DNA of 34,772 nt. Origin: an uncultured Bacteroidales bacterium (GTDB lineage: Bacteria > Bacteroidota > Bacteroidia > Bacteroidales > P3). The notes below the pieces were generated by a model. The model was not told where the DNA came from. It did not search any database and worked only from the letters and a program-made list of their open reading frames with translations. The stretch covers positions 1-34,772 of the forward strand of contig OMWJ01000017.1 of the NCBI GenBank assembly GCA_900314725.1, read 5' to 3'. A program made the position numbers and the translations under genes. Positions 32,737 through 34,772 of this stretch are shown here, piece by piece (the stretch's first letter is position 1; the number at the start of each line of letters is the position of its first letter).

Positions 32737-32744
32737 CAAAGTTA
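32737..32744 (-). promoter_or_regulatory. Promoter -7 box for the SAM-hydrolase gene
   Basis: TAACTTTG on the minus strand, 38 bases upstream of the start at 32698. It faces a plus-strand box at 32785-32792, so the two genes share a divergent control region. Confidence 0.5.
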
Positions 32745-32784
32745 CATCTTTTTTCTTTATAATTATTAATTCTAAACTTTTTTC

Positions 32785-32792
32785 TATCTTTG
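32785..32792 (+). promoter_or_regulatory. Promoter -7 box for the PAP2 gene
   Basis: TATCTTTG fits TAnnTTTG, 26 bases before the ATG at 32819. It lies inside the longest frame (ATG 32717) and so argues against that upstream start. Confidence 0.55.
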
Positions 32793-32818
32793 CAATACAA
32801 AAAAAAGACACAATCTTT

Positions 32819-34054
32819 ATGCGTTTATCTCCATACAATATAGCTAAAAAGAATAATCTTAGTGTAAAAAATATTGTCATCTTTCTTGTATTTCTAAGTC
32901 TTTGTCCATTTCTTTCAGCACAAAATATAAAAAAAAATAAGTTTGATAAATTCTTAGACAACAAGATTACAAATATAACCCTGCTTTCGGCTCCTCTTTT
33001 TGCTGAAGGACTGTTTTTTAAGAATGATAAGATAGACTTTAGAAACTTTCAACAGATACATCATCCAAACTTTCATACACAGATAGATAATTACACTCAA
33101 TATTTTCCTTTGGCTCTAACCTTTGGACTTAAAACTGCAGGAGTAGAAAGCCATTCTTCTTGGAAGCAATTTCTGTTCTCTACATTTATGTGCTACGCTT
33201 TAGACTACTCTATTGTGAAAACGATGAAACATAATATTTATGAAAAACGTCCTGATATTTCTGGCAACAACTCTTTTCCTTCTGGCCATACTTCGTTTGC
33301 TTTTATGAATGCTCATATTTTTGTAAAAGAATATGCACAAGACAATATCTTGTATTCTTCTTTAGCATATTCCATGGCAACATTTACAGCCTGCATGAGA
33401 GTTATGAATCAAAGACATTGGGTTGGTGATGTCTTGGCAGGAGCAGGCATAGGCTTGTTCTCCGCAGAAAGCATTTATTGGCTAAGCGATAAACTCTTCA
33501 ACAATAGAAATAATATTCCTTTGCAAGAATACAGCTTTTCTCAAAAACGTTGGTTTTTCAATATATCCACAACCTATAACTTTTCTTTCAATAAATATGA
33601 AATAAAAGACAAAGGACCTATGAAATTCTTGAATGGCGGTGCTGTAGGATTAGAGGGAGAATATTTTTACAATCCATATTTAGGCTTAGGGCTGAATGGA
33701 GACTATGCTTGTTACAGATACTACGCTCCTAATGCATGGGAAAAGTATGATATAGCTTTGTATTCTCTCAACCTTTCCCACTATTTTGCATTGCCATTAA
33801 ACAACCGTTGCTCTGTCGGTGGCAGACTTGGAATAGGCTTGAACTACTTAGAACACTATAAAAAGTTTTATCACCGTGTCCCTTTCCAAACAAATTTCAG
33901 ATATAACTTAGGCTTAAATGCTTCTCTGCGTCTTACAGAAAACACCATATTCAGACTCTATGCAGATTACACACATACAAAGATTGATGTAGAAAACGAA
34001 AATATTCCCTTCAAAACCATTAACATTGGCTCGTGTATAGTGCTGACTTTGTGA
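32819..34054 (+). CDS. PAP2-family phosphatase with C-terminal predicted outer-membrane beta-barrel
   Basis: A 411-residue protein. The start MRLSPYNIAKKNN at 32819 gives a signal peptide ending FLSAQ. The PAP2 domain (about 60-220) shows all three motifs: KHNIYEKRP (K-x6-RP), FPSGHTSF (PSGH), and RVMNQRHWVGD (R-x5-H-x3-D). The last part (about 240-411) is strand-rich with alternating aromatic residues, e.g. RWFFNISTTYNFSFN, GAVGLEGEYFYNP, GLGLNGDYACY, GRLGIGLNYLEH, FRLYADYTHTK, and ends TINIGSCIVLTL. That pattern fits a small outer-membrane beta-barrel. A phosphatase tied to the outer membrane is inferred; lipid A or another lipid phosphate could be the substrate. Confidence 0.82.
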   Translation: MRLSPYNIAKKNNLSVKNIVIFLVFLSLCPFLSAQNIKKNKFDKFLDNKITNITLLSAPLFAEGLFFKNDKIDFRNFQQIHHPNFHTQIDNYTQYFPLALTFGLKTAGVESHSSWKQFLFSTFMCYALDYSIVKTMKHNIYEKRPDISGNNSFPSGHTSFAFMNAHIFVKEYAQDNILYSSLAYSMATFTACMRVMNQRHWVGDVLAGAGIGLFSAESIYWLSDKLFNNRNNIPLQEYSFSQKRWFFNISTTYNFSFNKYEIKDKGPMKFLNGGAVGLEGEYFYNPYLGLGLNGDYACYRYYAPNAWEKYDIALYSLNLSHYFALPLNNRCSVGGRLGIGLNYLEHYKKFYHRVPFQTNFRYNLGLNASLRLTENTIFRLYADYTHTKIDVENENIPFKTINIGSCIVLTL

Positions 34055-34095
34055 TATATCCTCATATCAAAGAATCTATCACAAATCTTGCTCAA

Positions 34096-34192
34096 AAAAG
34101 TCTTCGTTTTAAAAAATTAAAACCAACTCTTTACACCCTAAACATCAAGAGTTAAATTTTTTAAACCAACTCTTTTTTTCATCAAAAGAAAA
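34096..34192 (+). repeat. Intergenic inverted-repeat element R3
   Basis: The left arm aaaaagtcttcgttttaa is that of R2. The core CCCTAAACATCAAG is at 34136-34149, and the right half matches R1 in reverse. Pairing is aactctt 34125-34131 with aagagtt 34147-34153, or that same aagagtt with aactctt 34168-34174 followed by a T run. The element follows the PAP2 stop by about 40 bases. Confidence 0.85.
34147..34179 (+). terminator. Hairpin terminator inside R3
   Basis: aagagtt (34147-34153) pairs with aactctt (34168-34174), and a T run continues to 34179. It could end the PAP2 transcript. A competing stem uses the same left arm with 34125-34131. The stem is only 7 bp and AT-rich, so the call is moderate. 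Confidence 0.45.
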
Positions 34193-34265
34193 AATCGTTT
34201 TTTCTATATTCATTTTGCTTTATCGTCTTTTTTGATGTTCATTTTCTTTAAAAGAAAACAGCGTC

Positions 34266-34284
34266 AAAGTCCTGAATGGACTTT
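34266..34284. repeat. REP-like hairpin with TGAAT loop, copy 1
   Basis: aaagtcc-tgaat-ggacttt, a perfect 7-bp stem with a TGAAT loop, framed by gcg...cgc. A sister hairpin is at 34439-34455 with a changed but still paired base pair. Confidence 0.7.
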
Positions 34285-34294
34285 CGCAAAACAA

Positions 34295-34430
34295 GAACCA
34301 AAAACAAGGTCGCTTACAGAATTTGTCTTTTATAGGAAAGAATAACCCCGCACTTCGTTTCACTCCGTACGGAGCGATTTTTCTTTTGCGGAAAACTTTT
34401 TTAATATAAAACAGCCTTACGCTTCACAGC
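34295..34430. repeat. Edge repeat copy C2
   Basis: A direct repeat of about 136 bases whose second copy lies exactly 266 bases further on (34561-34696). The GC-richer block at 34344-34376 contains a 12-bp perfect palindrome ctccgtacggag (34363-34374). The degenerate copy C1 is at the left edge of the window, in the same orientation. Confidence 0.9.
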
Positions 34431-34438
34431 AGCGTCAG

Positions 34439-34455
34439 ACGTCCTGAATGGACGT
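34439..34455. repeat. REP-like hairpin with TGAAT loop, copy 2
   Basis: acgtcc-tgaat-ggacgt, a perfect 6-bp stem with the same loop as the hairpin at 34266-34284. The A-T pair there is C-G here, a compensatory change. The surrounding gcgtca...tcgc is also shared. Confidence 0.7.
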
Positions 34456-34463
34456 TTCGCACC

Positions 34464-34485
34464 AAAGTCGGCGAAAGACGACTTT
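34464..34485. repeat. Small hairpin between C2 and C3
   Basis: aaagtcg (34464-34470) pairs with cgacttt (34479-34485) around an 8-base loop gcgaaaga. Part of the spacer in the 266-base repeat unit. Confidence 0.55.
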
Positions 34486-34560
34486 TCTGTTAAAGACTTT
34501 TTTCTATGTTCATTTTCTTTAAAAGAAAAAGAACCAAAAGAAGCGTTCTTTTTTGGAAAA

Positions 34561-34702
34561 GAACCAAAAACAAGGTAGCTTACAGAATTTGTCTTTTACA
34601 GGAAAGAATAACCCCGCACTTCGTTTCACTCCGTACGGAGCGATTTTTCTTTTGCGGAAAACTTTTTTAATATAAAACAGCCTTACGCTTCACAGCGTAA
34701 GG
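34561..34702. repeat. Edge repeat copy C3
   Basis: Second copy of the direct repeat. The same palindrome is at 34629-34640. It ends in an intact hairpin ccttacgc-ttcaca-gcgtaagg (34681-34702), of which copy C2 has only the left arm. No gene is supported anywhere in 34055-34772. Confidence 0.9.
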
Positions 34703-34722
34703 CTCAACGAATTAAAATTAAA

Positions 34723-34750
34723 AAAAATGATAAACCTTATTAAAGGTTTA
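34723..34750 (-). terminator. Possible terminator for a minus-strand gene beyond the window
   Basis: An 8-bp stem (34731-34738 with 34743-34750, loop of four) is followed on the minus strand by TCA and a T run. A minus-strand frame open from the window end stops at 34740 within this stem. It could be the end of a neighbouring gene, but too little is visible. Confidence 0.35.
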
Positions 34751-34772
34751 GTTTGTAGATTATTCCTCTACT

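Noticed and set aside
32699-32800. Upstream extension of the SAM-hydrolase gene.
   Set aside because: The added 34 residues are Lys/Asn-rich with no family match and cross the gene's own -7 box.
32717-32818. Upstream extension of the PAP2 gene from ATG 32717.
   Set aside because: It crosses a -7 promoter box and would place a second hydrophobic segment before the true signal peptide.
34740-34772. A minus-strand frame of ten codons open from the window end, stopping at 34740.
   Set aside because: It is too short to tell a gene end from chance, although the hairpin and T run that follow are suggestive; only the possible terminator was listed.

Overview
The window is AT-rich chromosomal DNA from a member of the Bacteroidota. 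Four kinds of evidence point there. Promoters have the Bacteroidota form TTTG-N19/20-TAnnTTTG. There are three type IX secretion (T9SS) cargo proteins with type A or type B sorting tails. The gliding/T9SS lipoprotein GldH is present. The holB-ricT-gldH-PBP1A gene order is also typical of the phylum. The two-subunit 2-oxoacid:ferredoxin oxidoreductase (korAB) suggests an anaerobic or microaerophilic life style, possibly Bacteroidales. No species can be named from the sequence alone.

Layout. 1-288: a degenerate copy of a repeat that returns at the right edge. 289-1212: a T9SS type A cargo protein followed by a long inverted-repeat element (R1). 1503-4378: korA-korB with a strong terminator. 4443-6686 (minus): a DoxX/thioredoxin-like membrane protein and an orphan DppB-type ABC permease. 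6871-7596 (minus): a membrane-anchored TPR protein with its own terminator. 7797-14570 (plus): a probable operon of a dihydroorotate-dehydrogenase-like protein, a four-helix-bundle protein, DNA polymerase III delta', RicT/PSP1, GldH and a class A PBP. 14608-18075 (minus): a lipid operon of DUF177, rpmF, plsX, fabH and a PhnP-like metallo-hydrolase behind a consensus promoter. 18197-22035 (minus): an envelope cluster of a TM2 protein, a LolA-like protein, a YidD with a signal peptide, two DUF5683-like TPR/membrane paralogues, and folK. 22139-23059 (minus): an EamA exporter. 23239-28084 (plus): a 1396-residue type B T9SS cargo protein and an RNase H with a viroplasmin-like N-terminus. 28260-29585 (minus): an MFS transporter and tRNA-Asn. 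29829-30275 (plus): a small membrane protein. 30298-32698 (minus): a second type B cargo protein and a SAM hydroxide adenosyltransferase. 32819-34054 (plus): a PAP2 phosphatase with a predicted C-terminal beta-barrel. 34055-34772: no gene; the stretch is filled with repeats and hairpins.

Most genes are housekeeping or envelope genes. The most unusual material is non-coding. One family of three intergenic elements (R1-R3) keeps a 14-nt core while the flanking inverted-repeat arms differ but still pair. A second mosaic of direct repeats and small covarying hairpins occurs at both window edges. Among proteins, the most unusual groups are the envelope cluster with an exported YidD and the PAP2-barrel fusion. 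Several gene starts were moved downstream because a promoter -7 box or an upstream terminator overlaps the longest possible reading frame.
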